Program-made: the position numbers and the translations under genes
Origin: Marinifilum flexuosum
Lineage (GTDB): Bacteria; Bacteroidota; Bacteroidia; Bacteroidales; Marinifilaceae
DNA length: 64,000 bases
Assembly: GCF_003610555.1 (NCBI RefSeq)
Contig: NZ_RAPQ01000011.1
Location: 1 to 64,000 of the forward strand
Direction: 5' to 3'
Part shown: positions 33,555 through 42,193 of the stretch, one piece after another
Layout: each line of letters starts with the position of its first letter
Position numbering within the stretch: position 1 is the first letter of the stretch
Notes under the pieces: model-generated
The model's database searches: none
What the model was told of the DNA's origin: nothing
What the model saw: only the letters and a program-made list of their open reading frames with translations

Positions 33555-34487
33555 TTATTTGCTTTTAAAAATTCTAAAAATAGTGTGAGTAAAGATTCCA
33601 ATTAATACTAATCCGAATATAACTACACTTAAAATATTAAGATATTTATTTCGGTTTGCACCAATTACATAGGATTCGTTAATAATTACCGCATTTAAAA
33701 AACCACTTCCTTTTCTCGACTCAAGACTTTTGTAACGATACAAACTAGCCATAAGGTGTGAGTTTGCAGAGTGACATGAAGTACATTCTCTTATTGCGCT
33801 ATCTTTAGACATTACAACATGACTAACCAGAAGACTATCTGAAAGTTGAGTATGGCACTCAATACATCTAACATTTTTAAAGTGAAGTTCCTGATTTGGA
33901 AGCCATTCATGAGATTTTAGAATATTAATGTTTTCTCTTTCCGTTAGCAATTCATATTTGCTTACATCTGCGTGACAGGAAAGACAAATATTATTGTCGT
34001 AACTTACGGTCTCACTAATTTTTTCTCCTATGCGAGCCTGAGTTTTGTAGGTATGAGGATTGTGACAACTCCAGCAAGTAAAAGCATCTGGAGAACGATT
34101 GTAATGCATGCTTTCGTAAAATGCTTCTTCAATTGCTTCGAAATGAAATTTAGCATATTCAGGATCACCTGCATGGCAATCATTACATGCATACATCAAT
34201 TCCATTCGAAGATTGCCTGCATGTGGGAATGTTTCATATTCAGGTGAGTGGCAATCAGTACATTTAAACATTCCATGATTCGATTGTTGGTAGGCTAGGG
34301 TATCAATCATTCGGTTCGAACACATGGATTCCTTAATTTCCATACCAAAATCCTCATTCATGTACTTGTAAGTGCGATGAGCATGACATTTAAGGCATGA
34401 ATGATTTTTATTGGTTTCTTTTTGAGCATATAAGCTGAAAGAAAGCAATAAACATATACATCCCAATATTAATTTTGATAGTTTCAT
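33555..34487 (-). CDS. Membrane-anchored heptaheme c-type cytochrome
   Basis: 310 residues. Signal peptide (about 21 residues), then seven CxxCH motifs: CLKCH, CTDCH, CNDCH, CWSCH, CLSCH, CIECH and CTSCH, and a single C-terminal membrane helix (YLNILSVVIFGLVLIGIF). The paired haems and tail anchor fit a periplasmic multihaem quinol-oxidase partner of the adjoining cytochrome b. No catalytic domain (nitrite, tetrathionate or similar) is recognisable, so it looks like an electron carrier rather than a reductase. Confidence 0.88.
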   Translation of the reverse strand: MKLSKLILGCICLLLSFSLYAQKETNKNHSCLKCHAHRTYKYMNEDFGMEIKESMCSNRMIDTLAYQQSNHGMFKCTDCHSPEYETFPHAGNLRMELMYACNDCHAGDPEYAKFHFEAIEEAFYESMHYNRSPDAFTCWSCHNPHTYKTQARIGEKISETVSYDNNICLSCHADVSKYELLTERENINILKSHEWLPNQELHFKNVRCIECHTQLSDSLLVSHVVMSKDSAIRECTSCHSANSHLMASLYRYKSLESRKGSGFLNAVIINESYVIGANRNKYLNILSVVIFGLVLIGIFTHTIFRIFKSK

Positions 34488-34530
34488 AAAGATTAGGCTT
34501 ATAGGTTTATGAGGATTGGGTGATATGACT

Positions 34531-34563
34531 AAAAAAGGGTATTATTTATTTTTAATACCCTTT
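34531..34563 (-). terminator. Internal terminator in the cytochrome set
   Basis: AAAGGGTATT / AATACCCTTT forms a perfect 10-bp stem followed on the minus strand by TTTAG. It lies between the monohaem cytochrome and the heptaheme gene and may lower expression of the latter two genes. Confidence 0.75.
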
Positions 34564-34582
34564 AATAATCTGAGATGCTATA

Positions 34583-34987
34583 TCATTTTTTGAAAGTTCT
34601 CATGTAATTTATCACAGACCATTGGTCTTTTTTACTAGGAATTTTCTTTTCGTAATTTGGCATTTCATCTCTACCAATTATCGACTTGTAAAATAATTCT
34701 CCATCACTTTGAGCTTGAAATTCGGCAGAAGTAAAATCTCCAGGGAAAGTTTTAAGTCTTGCAGCTTTTGGACCATCTCCTAAACCTGTATTCCCATGAC
34801 ATGAACGACAATGCTTCATATAAACCATTTTGCCTTTATTTACACTAGCCTTGTCATTTGCCAATGGATTCTCCATTTTTTTATATTCTGCTGGAATTTC
34901 CCAAGGACCTGCCTTTTTTTGTTGAACAGTGAACGAAAAGGCAAATAATGCAATGGCAACTAGGATAATAATTTTAAATGTTTTCAT
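34583..34987 (-). CDS. Periplasmic monohaem cytochrome c
   Basis: 134 residues: signal peptide, haem motif CRSCH followed by GNTGLGDGPKA, and a candidate axial methionine in GRDEMPNY, giving a class I cytochrome c. It would carry electrons across the periplasm between the inner-membrane cytochrome b/heptaheme pair and the outer-membrane proteins encoded upstream. Confidence 0.88.
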   Translation of the reverse strand: MKTFKIIILVAIALFAFSFTVQQKKAGPWEIPAEYKKMENPLANDKASVNKGKMVYMKHCRSCHGNTGLGDGPKAARLKTFPGDFTSAEFQAQSDGELFYKSIIGRDEMPNYEKKIPSKKDQWSVINYMRTFKK

Positions 34988-35012
34988 AATTAAATGTTTT
35001 TAATGAAGGATG

Positions 35013-35921
35013 TTAGAATCTAACCAGTATGTTGAATCCGAATAGAAAATCCCCATCATCTATTTTATTTTTGTTGTATAATATATTCCTCTGTGGGGTA
35101 ATTCCTTCATAGTTCGACATAAATACTTGGAATACATGAGTACTAGTACCAATTTCTATACCAAAAGATAGGTTAGCTTCCGGGTCGTTCTCATCCGAAG
35201 CAAATTCTCTCATATCATCAATGTTTAAAGGTTGATCATACTCAAAGAATATTGACATTGAGGGACTCACTTTTGCGCGACCTGCTAAAGAGAGTGCAAC
35301 TTTATCATGCTCAACCAAAGTATCTGTTTTATTAAAATGTGTAAAACTTGGTCCAAACTGTAAGGAAAAATTGTCGTTAAATTTATGAGCTATTAATAAT
35401 TGTGAAAAATAAGACAATCTATCCGAGAATTTATAATCATTCCCAAAGACTGATTTATCTTGAGAGTTGATTGCTAAATTTGCATATACTGCAACAGAAA
35501 CAGGAATAGAGTTGGATTCTGTTTGAGTTAGAACACGGTATTTACCATGAAATTCTTGTAATTTAAATTCTTTGGTGTAACCGTAACCAACCATAATTTT
35601 TTCAGTAATACCATAATTTAACCCCATTCTGATATTCGAAGTTGCATAAATTCCAAAAACATCTTCTAATCCGTTTTCTATAAGACCAAAACGATGTTGG
35701 ACGTGTAATTCGAATTCACCAGCAAATGGAGTGGCTACAGTTTGAGTTTCTGCAAGTAAACCAGTTTCGAATGTTCCGCTTACCGGTTCATTTGCAAACT
35801 CATCAGTTTGTGCATTTACATTTAGTGGATTTCCTAAAATCAGTAAAATAACAAACAGTCCGGTAATAGATCCGAATATGCTAATGTTTTTAGCTTTTTT
35901 GTGAATATATTTTGTACGCAT
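35013..35921 (-). CDS. Outer-membrane beta-barrel protein (DUF5777-like)
   Basis: 302 residues. After an N-terminal signal segment the sequence is a series of amphipathic strands with aromatic girdles (FELHVQHRFGL, IRMGLNYGITEKIMVGYGY, FSLQFGPSFTHF) and ends with an aromatic residue (FNILVRF), a barrel of roughly 12-14 strands. The HVQHRFG start matches what I recall of DUF5777, a family found near c-type cytochromes in Bacteroidota. It lies 25 bases from the monohaem gene. A role as the pore of an outer-membrane electron conduit is an inference. Confidence 0.8.
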   Translation of the reverse strand: MRTKYIHKKAKNISIFGSITGLFVILLILGNPLNVNAQTDEFANEPVSGTFETGLLAETQTVATPFAGEFELHVQHRFGLIENGLEDVFGIYATSNIRMGLNYGITEKIMVGYGYTKEFKLQEFHGKYRVLTQTESNSIPVSVAVYANLAINSQDKSVFGNDYKFSDRLSYFSQLLIAHKFNDNFSLQFGPSFTHFNKTDTLVEHDKVALSLAGRAKVSPSMSIFFEYDQPLNIDDMREFASDENDPEANLSFGIEIGTSTHVFQVFMSNYEGITPQRNILYNKNKIDDGDFLFGFNILVRF

Positions 35922-35933
35922 AGTCTGTAGTTT

Positions 35934-36302
35934 TTAGTCGTTGTTAGCACCTCTGGTTATCCATTCAAGTATCAGTTGTTTTTCAGTTGGACTCAAAGAA
36001 CCATGACCACTGTCTACTTTTTTAAATAATTTACTTTCTCCAGGATTTTCAGTGTTGATGTAATTACCGTCTATCAAGGAGTTATACGCTTTGGATGCAC
36101 TTAGATTAGGGGCAATTCCACCATTATCATGGCATTGTGTACAATTAGATGTGAAAATTGGAATAATGTCATTGCTAAAGCTTACTTCCTGATCTGGTGG
36201 AATAACAACTTCGTCAAACTCAACTGTGTCGTACTCACAAGAGACAAAGCAGAGCAGTGTCGCTAAAATCGTTATAAGATGTACAAATTTGCTCTTCTGC
36301 AT
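35934..36302 (-). CDS. Monohaem cytochrome c lipoprotein
   Basis: 122 residues. Lipobox FVSC (Cys22) and one haem motif CTQCH near 54-58 in the context SNDIIPIFTSN, typical of short 'planctomycete-type' c domains; no clear axial Met, so a second His or Lys may serve. First gene of the minus-strand set, 13 bases before the barrel gene. As a lipoprotein it could sit on the outer membrane next to the barrel. Confidence 0.85.
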   Translation of the reverse strand: MQKSKFVHLITILATLLCFVSCEYDTVEFDEVVIPPDQEVSFSNDIIPIFTSNCTQCHDNGGIAPNLSASKAYNSLIDGNYINTENPGESKLFKKVDSGHGSLSPTEKQLILEWITRGANND

Positions 36303-36444
36303 AGTATTAGATTTTAGATTATGAACTGTTTTCGGTTAATAAGGGCTTTTCACTCTCTTCTAAAGGTAAAGATTTGCAATGTGTACATCTATTATGGGGT
36401 GGCGAGATATCTTTCGAGAGAAAAAGGAATTTATCTAATTCAAA

Positions 36445-36456
36445 TCGATATTTATC
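36445..36456. promoter_or_regulatory. Fnr-like box between regulator and cytochrome set
   Basis: On the minus strand this reads GATAAATATCGA, within TTGATAAATATCGA, one mismatch from the Fnr consensus TTGAT-N4-ATCAA. It is identical over 12 bases to the site at 28206. For the regulator gene a -7-like TATTTTTC lies at 36482-36489, placing the site about 45 bp upstream of its start point; it could equally serve the cytochrome set. Confidence 0.5.
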
Positions 36457-36583
36457 AACAAATAACTAGGCTTATAACTGTTATTTTTCTATCTTTAGAA
36501 GAGATCATATCAACTAGAATTGTTTAATTAGATGATTGATTAAGAAAATATAGAGTAAGTACCCCTAAACCTCTAACCCTATT

Positions 36584-37288
36584 ATGGCAAAATTTACTAG
36601 AACAGACAATTGTAAAAATTGTGTTGATTGCAACAAGAAAATCCCCTTATTTCAACTGCTTTCGCAATCAGAATTAACCGATCTTAATACCAGTAGGTTT
36701 GAAGTGAAGTTTAAAGCTGGAGAGACCATTTTTAAACAAGGAACTTCTGCAACTCATTTGCTGATTATTACTTCAGGTTTGGCAAAGTTTTATGTTGAAG
36801 GTGTTCAGGAAAGGCAACTAATTATAAGGATTGTAAAACCTTGGGAAGTTGTTGGACAAGCATCATTGTATTTCGATAATCGTCACCACTATTCAGTGGC
36901 AGCCTTGGTAGATTGTACGGCTTGTTTTATTGAAATAGAATCATTTAAAAAAATGATTCGACAAAATTCGGCTTTTGCTGAAGAGTTTATTACTCAATGT
37001 ACACAGAAAGGTGTTTTTTCTTATGAAAAAATGGTCAGTCTATCACAAAAACAAATGCATGGTAGAATTGCAGATGGTATTTTATACCTTTCCAAAAAAA
37101 TATATGAAAGCAATCAGTTTTCGTTGCACCTATCCAGACAGGATATAGCTGATTTAACTGGAATGTCGAAAGACAGTGCAATTCGAATACTTAAGGAATT
37201 TCACCACGAAGGAATCATAGAATTGGATGGTAGAAATCTTAATGTATTAAATACCGATCAACTTGAACGAATCAGTGAAACAGGATAA
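36584..37288 (+). CDS. Crp/Fnr family regulator with cysteine cluster
   Basis: 234 residues. A cyclic-nucleotide-binding-like beta roll (about 25-140) and a C-terminal HTH_Crp domain with recognition segment LSRQDIADLTGMSKDSAIRILKEF. The N-terminus NCKNCVDC gives C10, C13 and C16, and C111/C114 lie in the roll, a spacing reminiscent of the four ligands of Fnr's oxygen-sensing 4Fe-4S cluster. It is divergent from the cytochrome set, with an Fnr-like box between. Likely controls respiratory genes by oxygen or redox state. Confidence 0.9.
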   Translation: MAKFTRTDNCKNCVDCNKKIPLFQLLSQSELTDLNTSRFEVKFKAGETIFKQGTSATHLLIITSGLAKFYVEGVQERQLIIRIVKPWEVVGQASLYFDNRHHYSVAALVDCTACFIEIESFKKMIRQNSAFAEEFITQCTQKGVFSYEKMVSLSQKQMHGRIADGILYLSKKIYESNQFSLHLSRQDIADLTGMSKDSAIRILKEFHHEGIIELDGRNLNVLNTDQLERISETG

Positions 37289-37316
37289 AAAACGAGAGCC
37301 TTAGCTCTCGTTTTTT
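37289..37316. terminator. Bidirectional terminator
   Basis: ACGAGAGC-ctta-GCTCTCGT with T run on the plus strand and A run before it. It serves both the regulator and the convergent CobW gene, whose stop codon begins inside the T run. Confidence 0.9.
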
Positions 37317-38284
37317 TATGCTTTTAAATCTAAAAGGTTTTTTTCGATGATTTCCTGATTCAAGTCTTTACCAATAATTACAATTTTTGATTCTCGTTTT
37401 TCATCGCCACTCCAGGCTTTTCCAACGGTTGCTTGAATTTGAGTATGAACAGACTGTAGAATGATTCTGTTGTCTACACCTGCTAAGTTCAAAATTCCTT
37501 TTACCCGGTAAATTGTATCCTGATTGAATTGCAGAAATGCGTCGAGCCACATGCCTATTTTCATTTGATCTAATGGTTCGTCACATTTAAATAGCATGTT
37601 TTGTATTCCATGATTATTTTCTGAAAAATTACCTTTCATTCTGGTTTCTAGTCCCAAGATGTGGTGAAAAATATTTTCAGGTTTGTATGAGAATTGATCA
37701 AGTAACTGATGATTTCCTAATTTAGAAAATTCACTTTTAATGATTTCTGCATGTTGATTTTTCTTTTTTATCAAATTTAAAATTGATTCGATTTTTTCTT
37801 CATTAACTAAATCTAGTTTGTTAAGAAGAATAGTATCTGAAATTGCTACCTGTTTAGATAGCACATTTTCTTTTTTCAAATCCGAATCAACATTTTTAGC
37901 ATCAACCAGACAAATTACACTATCCAGTTCAAATTGAGATTTAATAATTGGATCACTGATAAAAGAAGCCAAAATACTTCCTGGATCTGCAATCCCGGTA
38001 GTTTCAATAAGTAAATGATTGAAATCATGTTTTGACTCAACCAATTTTTGAAGAACTACAAACAATTCCTGGTTTAAGTTACAGCAGATACAACCATTGC
38101 TTAGCTCGAAAATATCTTCAGACTGAATATTTTCAACAAGAGTTGAATCGATGTTTTCTTCACCAAATTCATTCTCTATAATTGCAAACTTTTTATCCGA
38201 GTATTTAGCAATTAAATTATTGAGTAAACTTGTTTTTCCAGCTCCTAAAAAGCCTGTGATAACGGTTACGGGTATCTTACTCAT
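37316..38284 (-). CDS. CobW/COG0523 family GTP-binding metallochaperone
   Basis: 322 residues. Walker A GFLGAGKTS, the family metal site CICC (in ELSNGCICCNLNQEL), ETTGIADP and NKLD are all present; the C-terminal CobW domain follows. Members hand zinc, cobalt or iron to client enzymes using GTP. No histidine-rich loop is visible. It follows the nitroreductase gene by 3 bases and is presumably translated with it. Client unknown. Confidence 0.92.
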   Translation of the reverse strand: MSKIPVTVITGFLGAGKTSLLNNLIAKYSDKKFAIIENEFGEENIDSTLVENIQSEDIFELSNGCICCNLNQELFVVLQKLVESKHDFNHLLIETTGIADPGSILASFISDPIIKSQFELDSVICLVDAKNVDSDLKKENVLSKQVAISDTILLNKLDLVNEEKIESILNLIKKKNQHAEIIKSEFSKLGNHQLLDQFSYKPENIFHHILGLETRMKGNFSENNHGIQNMLFKCDEPLDQMKIGMWLDAFLQFNQDTIYRVKGILNLAGVDNRIILQSVHTQIQATVGKAWSGDEKRESKIVIIGKDLNQEIIEKNLLDLKA

Positions 38285-38287
38285 ACT

Positions 38288-38803
38288 TTAAAATTTTTCC
38301 CAATGCACAATCTTATCCAAAGATTTACGCTTTTTTACAGGTACCTTATCATCGCTTGGATAACCTAATGATAAGATTGTAATGGGTTCTATGTATTCTG
38401 GTAATTGAAAGAACTCTCTGCATTTTTCTACATAGAAATTACAAATCCAACAAGTTCCCAATCTCAATTCCGTAGCTTGTAAAGTCATGTGATCAATAGC
38501 AATTGCTGCATCAACATCGGTATGATCTTTACCATCTTCCTTTCTTTTCCATGCAGCATTGTGATCACCACAAACTATAATGTAAACCGGAGCTTTCTTA
38601 AACCAATCTCTGTGATAGATTTCTGAAAAATTTGCATGATTCTCAGGTTCACGTACAACTATAAAATGCCAAGGTTGATTATTGACAGCTGAAGGTGCAA
38701 GTTGACCTGCTTCCAGTATTTTAATTAGTTTTTCTTTCTCTACTTCTTTTTGCTGGTATGAGCGAACCGAGTAACGGTTTTCTATTATCGTTCTTAAATC
38801 CAT
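38288..38803 (-). CDS. Nitroreductase family protein
   Basis: 171 residues, short nitroreductase type. FMN-binding features ENRYSVRSYQ, LAPSAVNNQPWHFIVV and LGTCWICNFYVE are clear. It would reduce a quinone, nitro compound or related substrate with NAD(P)H. The coupling with the downstream CobW GTPase (3 bases apart) is unusual. Divergent from the MFS transporter. Confidence 0.9.
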   Translation of the reverse strand: MDLRTIIENRYSVRSYQQKEVEKEKLIKILEAGQLAPSAVNNQPWHFIVVREPENHANFSEIYHRDWFKKAPVYIIVCGDHNAAWKRKEDGKDHTDVDAAIAIDHMTLQATELRLGTCWICNFYVEKCREFFQLPEYIEPITILSLGYPSDDKVPVKKRKSLDKIVHWEKF

Positions 38804-38951
38804 GTGTTATAGGTTTAATTTGAATACAAAATTGAGAATTATTTAAAAAGAAGAAAAGAGAACTTAAAAGAATCTATTCTATGTGCCAAGAAACACTCGA
38901 ATTAATAAGCATTTTAGTAACTTTGCCACTCATTTTTATAGAGAGGTTAGA

Positions 38952-40094
38952 ATGACCAAAGATTGGAAGAAAAATATCATGTACCAGTATTTAATGTTGT
39001 TGGTAATAGCGGCAACAGCTGGGCATCAAGGGTGGAGAACTCTGTTTAATAACTTGGCTGTTGATGAAGTTGGAATTAATGGTTTTCAAGTTGGTATCAT
39101 TCAGTCGGTAAGAGAAATTCCTGGCTTTTTGGCTTTATTGGTTGTTTACCTTCTTTTAGTAATTAAGGAACATAAACTTTCTGCAATTTCAGTTTTATTT
39201 GTTGGTGTTGGCGTTGCATGTACGGGTTTTTTTCCAAGTTTTTGGGGTTTGATTTTTACTACGCTGGTTATGTCGGTAGGATTTCACTATTTTGAAACCA
39301 CCAACAAGTCTTTAACCTTGCAATACTTTTCTGTTGAGGATTCTCCTATGGTATTTGCCAAACAAAAGAGCTGGACGGCTGTGGCAAATGTGAGTATGGG
39401 AGCATTTATTTTCGGAATTGCACATGTGATGTCACTTCAGGCGAGTTTTATTTTGATTGGTATAGTCGTTTTTGCGCTAGGGATTTGGGCTTTGTTTTGG
39501 AAACCTGCAGATAAGAATATTATTCCTCAGAATAAAGGAATGGTATTACGAAAAAGATATTGGCTGTTTTATGTGCTCAATTTTTTAAGCGGTGCAAGAA
39601 GACAGATTTTTGTAGTTTTTGCAGTGTTTATGCTTGTTGAAAAATATAGCTATTCTGTGCAGGATATCGCAGTATTATTCGTTGTGAATAATATCATTAC
39701 TTATTTTATTTCGCCATATATTGCAAAGGGAATCAATAAATTTGGAGAACGAAAAATGTTATCAGCAGAGTATATTAGCTTGATATTCGTTTTCCTTGGA
39801 TATGCTTTTATCGATAATGCCTGGGTTGTTGCCGGGCTATACATCATCGATCATATATTCTTTGGCTTTTCAATGGGAATTAATACTTACTTCCAGAAGA
39901 CCGGAGATCAAAAAGATATTGCACCATCAATGGCGGTTGGTTTCACCATTAATCACATTTCAGCAGTTGTAATTCCTGTTTTAGGTGGAATGCTTTGGAT
40001 GATTGACAGACACATTCCTTTTTTGGCAGGAGCAGTATTAAGTGTAATATCTTTGGGATTTGTTCAATTAATAAAAGTAAAAAATACAATATAA
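38952..40094 (+). CDS. MFS transporter
   Basis: About 380 residues with 12 predicted membrane helices; FARKQ-like loops are weak but RxxGxR-type (KFGERKML) is seen between helices 8 and 9. I place the start at the ATG at 38952 (MTKDWKKNIMYQY), preceded by GAGAGG, rather than at the upstream GTG at 38883, which would add an uncharacteristic polar 23-residue tail. First gene of a three-gene group with 40095 and ychJ; the stop codon abuts the next ATG. Substrate unknown. Confidence 0.88.
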   Translation: MTKDWKKNIMYQYLMLLVIAATAGHQGWRTLFNNLAVDEVGINGFQVGIIQSVREIPGFLALLVVYLLLVIKEHKLSAISVLFVGVGVACTGFFPSFWGLIFTTLVMSVGFHYFETTNKSLTLQYFSVEDSPMVFAKQKSWTAVANVSMGAFIFGIAHVMSLQASFILIGIVVFALGIWALFWKPADKNIIPQNKGMVLRKRYWLFYVLNFLSGARRQIFVVFAVFMLVEKYSYSVQDIAVLFVVNNIITYFISPYIAKGINKFGERKMLSAEYISLIFVFLGYAFIDNAWVVAGLYIIDHIFFGFSMGINTYFQKTGDQKDIAPSMAVGFTINHISAVVIPVLGGMLWMIDRHIPFLAGAVLSVISLGFVQLIKVKNTI

Positions 40095-40949
40095 ATGCAG
40101 ACTAATAAAGAAACATATCAGGCTCTTATTGAATCGTATAATAAAGGTATTCAGGAAAAGAACCCAAGTTTAATCAGAGAATTTTTGGCTGATAATTCAG
40201 TAGAAATTTTGAAAGACGATGCAGCATACTATTTGGAAATACTGCAATTGCGTGCAGGTGCATTTTCTTTATTCGGAGAATTGAAAGAAGCAGGAGAGGA
40301 ATATCGAAAAGGTTACTCTTCATGTTCTAAAAATGGGAAATGGGTTTATGGATTAAATTGGGCTCTGCAATTTATGGCAGAGTTTTCCTTTAAAAGAGGC
40401 AATGAAAAGATTGAAGAAGCCATGAGCGAAGGAGTAAAGGTGCTTGATCAGGCTTTTCAGGATTTACCAGAAGACAAATATCAAGAGTTTTATCACTTGT
40501 GTTTGACAAATGTTAAGGCCTTTATGTTGCTAACATCAGGAAAGAGGGAAGAGGCATTGGCAATATTCAATGATTGCAAGTTTACGCCAGTTCCAATTCC
40601 TGAATACAATGATAAGGAATCTCTACAAATGCTATTTGCCAACTTTACAAAGGGGTTTGCTGTAGCTATAGAGCTTAAAAACCTTGATTTGTTGATGAAT
40701 CTTATGAAGGTAATCTCTATTGATGATCAGGTTTTATATAGCCAAGGAAACTTATTCCGTGTTTTCTATGAAACTTTGGTGTGTGCATTCGATATGAGAG
40801 CTGAATTTATTACAGAGTTCAATGCAATGTTTAAAATTAAGGATGCCCTTACCACATTGACTCCTGAGTTTTCAAAATTCTTGGGATTAATTGGGGAACA
40901 GGATTTCGATAAACTTGATGAATTCTTCCAAGGATTCGATAAGAAATAG
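40095..40949 (+). CDS. Hypothetical helical-repeat (TPR-like) protein
   Basis: 284 residues, no signal or membrane segment. Helical throughout, with alternating patterns (YYLEILQLRAGAFSLFGELKEAGEEYRK, LTNVKAFMLLTSGKREEALAIFND, each shown in part) like TPR pairs. Begins on the base after the MFS stop and ends 2 bases before the YchJ gene, so the three are co-translated. I do not recognise a family; an adaptor role is a guess. Confidence 0.75.
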   Translation: MQTNKETYQALIESYNKGIQEKNPSLIREFLADNSVEILKDDAAYYLEILQLRAGAFSLFGELKEAGEEYRKGYSSCSKNGKWVYGLNWALQFMAEFSFKRGNEKIEEAMSEGVKVLDQAFQDLPEDKYQEFYHLCLTNVKAFMLLTSGKREEALAIFNDCKFTPVPIPEYNDKESLQMLFANFTKGFAVAIELKNLDLLMNLMKVISIDDQVLYSQGNLFRVFYETLVCAFDMRAEFITEFNAMFKIKDALTTLTPEFSKFLGLIGEQDFDKLDEFFQGFDKK

Positions 40950-40951
40950 TT

Positions 40952-41437
40952 ATGAGTTCACCTTGTTATTGTGGCAAATCAAATTCCTACGAAGAGTGCT
41001 GTGGTGCCATTCATTCAGGAAAAAGGAAAGCTGAAACTGCCCAGGATTTAATGCGAAGTCGTTATTCGGCATTTGTAATTGCTGATATCACTTATATTTT
41101 AAAAACTTACTCATCGAAAACTCGTCCGCTTAATCAGGAAAAAGAGATTTTAGACTGGGCTAAATCGGTCGAATGGCAACGTTTAGAAGTTATAAATACC
41201 AATAAGGGCAATTCAACGGATGTTAATGGACATGTTGAGTTTAAAGCCTATTATAAGGAAGATGGAATAGATCAGTGCTTGCATGAAAATTCATTCTTTG
41301 AAAAGGAGAATGAGCAATGGGTATATGTTTCTGGGGAGTATCCTAAAGAAGAAAAACCAAATCTACCGAATCGAAATGATCCATGCTGTTGTGGTAGCGG
41401 TAAGAAATTTAAGAAGTGCTGTTTTGGCAAAATTTAG
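40952..41437 (+). CDS. ychJ: YchJ family SEC-C motif protein
   Basis: 161 residues with SEC-C zinc motifs at both ends: CYCGKSNSYEECCG at 5-18 and DPCCCGSGKKFKKCCFG at the C-terminus, separated by the YchJ central alpha/beta domain (RSRYSAFVIADITYIL; SVEWQRLEV). Family function is unknown beyond zinc binding. Last gene of its group; its stop codon lies in a palindromic bidirectional terminator. Confidence 0.92.
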   Translation: MSSPCYCGKSNSYEECCGAIHSGKRKAETAQDLMRSRYSAFVIADITYILKTYSSKTRPLNQEKEILDWAKSVEWQRLEVINTNKGNSTDVNGHVEFKAYYKEDGIDQCLHENSFFEKENEQWVYVSGEYPKEEKPNLPNRNDPCCCGSGKKFKKCCFGKI

Positions 41438-41458
41438 GGGAATAATTAATTATTCCCC
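41437..41458. terminator. Perfect 22-bp palindrome shared by two convergent stop codons
   Basis: GGGGAATA..TATTCCCC with a central AATTAATT half. It contains the last base of the ychJ stop and the whole stop codon of the minus-strand ACT-like gene, so both transcripts end in the same hairpin. T-rich sequence follows on the plus strand. Confidence 0.8.
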
Positions 41459-42105
41459 ATATTTTTTAGAACTGAAAATGTTTTATCGATATCAGAATCG
41501 TTTACAACTAAGGTAAATTCATTGGTTGTAGAAACTACCTCTTCGATGTTAATTCCTGCCCAAGCAATATTTTTTAGAATAAAATAATAAAATCCCAATT
41601 GCTGAGAGTTGGTTGCAGGAAGCTTTAAGGTTACCGAAGAGAGTTTTTCACTTTTGGCAACTAGTTCTTCGCCAGTAAATGCTTCTTCCACTTTTTGTTG
41701 TAAGGATCCGGAAACTACCAGGTTCGACTCAAAAACACCTTGCACCATGGTGTAGAAAAATTCCTGGTTTGGACCAATGGAACGCAAAAGTTCGGTGTGT
41801 TTTTCAATTAAAGTATTTGAATTTTTATAAGTGAAATCAACCAAATTAGAGCGTACAATAATATCGCCTACATTGGTAATTACATCTTTTAAACCTGGAT
41901 TGATTTTAACCTCAAGGTTTGGAGCCAATCTGTTTAATGCCATAATTATTGCACCGATTTTTACAGGTTTTTTTACTGTATCCTCAACTTGATTCTGTAT
42001 TTTGCGCGCTAAAGAAGAAACGTTAATTAATCCTTCGACCAATGCTTCTGCCAAAAATGGCTGAGTACTCACAATTTTCTCTACAACTTGTGGAATTGTT
42101 ATCAT
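41446..42105 (-). CDS. ACT-like regulatory protein
   Basis: 219 residues, soluble. The N-terminal 75 residues (IPQVVEKIVSTQPFLAEALVEGLINVSSLARKI in part) form a helical domain; two ACT-like beta-alpha units follow, the last ending INIEEVVSTTNEFTLVVNDSDIDKTFSVL, close to the ACT repeats of aspartate kinase but with no kinase domain. It is divergent from dapA, so a link to lysine/aspartate-family amino-acid sensing is plausible but unproven. Confidence 0.8.
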   Translation of the reverse strand: MITIPQVVEKIVSTQPFLAEALVEGLINVSSLARKIQNQVEDTVKKPVKIGAIIMALNRLAPNLEVKINPGLKDVITNVGDIIVRSNLVDFTYKNSNTLIEKHTELLRSIGPNQEFFYTMVQGVFESNLVVSGSLQQKVEEAFTGEELVAKSEKLSSVTLKLPATNSQQLGFYYFILKNIAWAGINIEEVVSTTNEFTLVVNDSDIDKTFSVLKNMGNN

Positions 42106-42193
42106 GTTTCTTGATATTTGTTGAATTTCTTTACAAAGATGTTGAAATTATCACAAAATGTAGAATTTTTGAATAAATTTTCTAAAAATTTTA

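Noticed and set aside
38883-38951. Longer N-terminus of the MFS transporter from GTG
   Set aside because: Would add a polar basic tail before the first helix; ATG at 38952 has a purine-rich upstream site.
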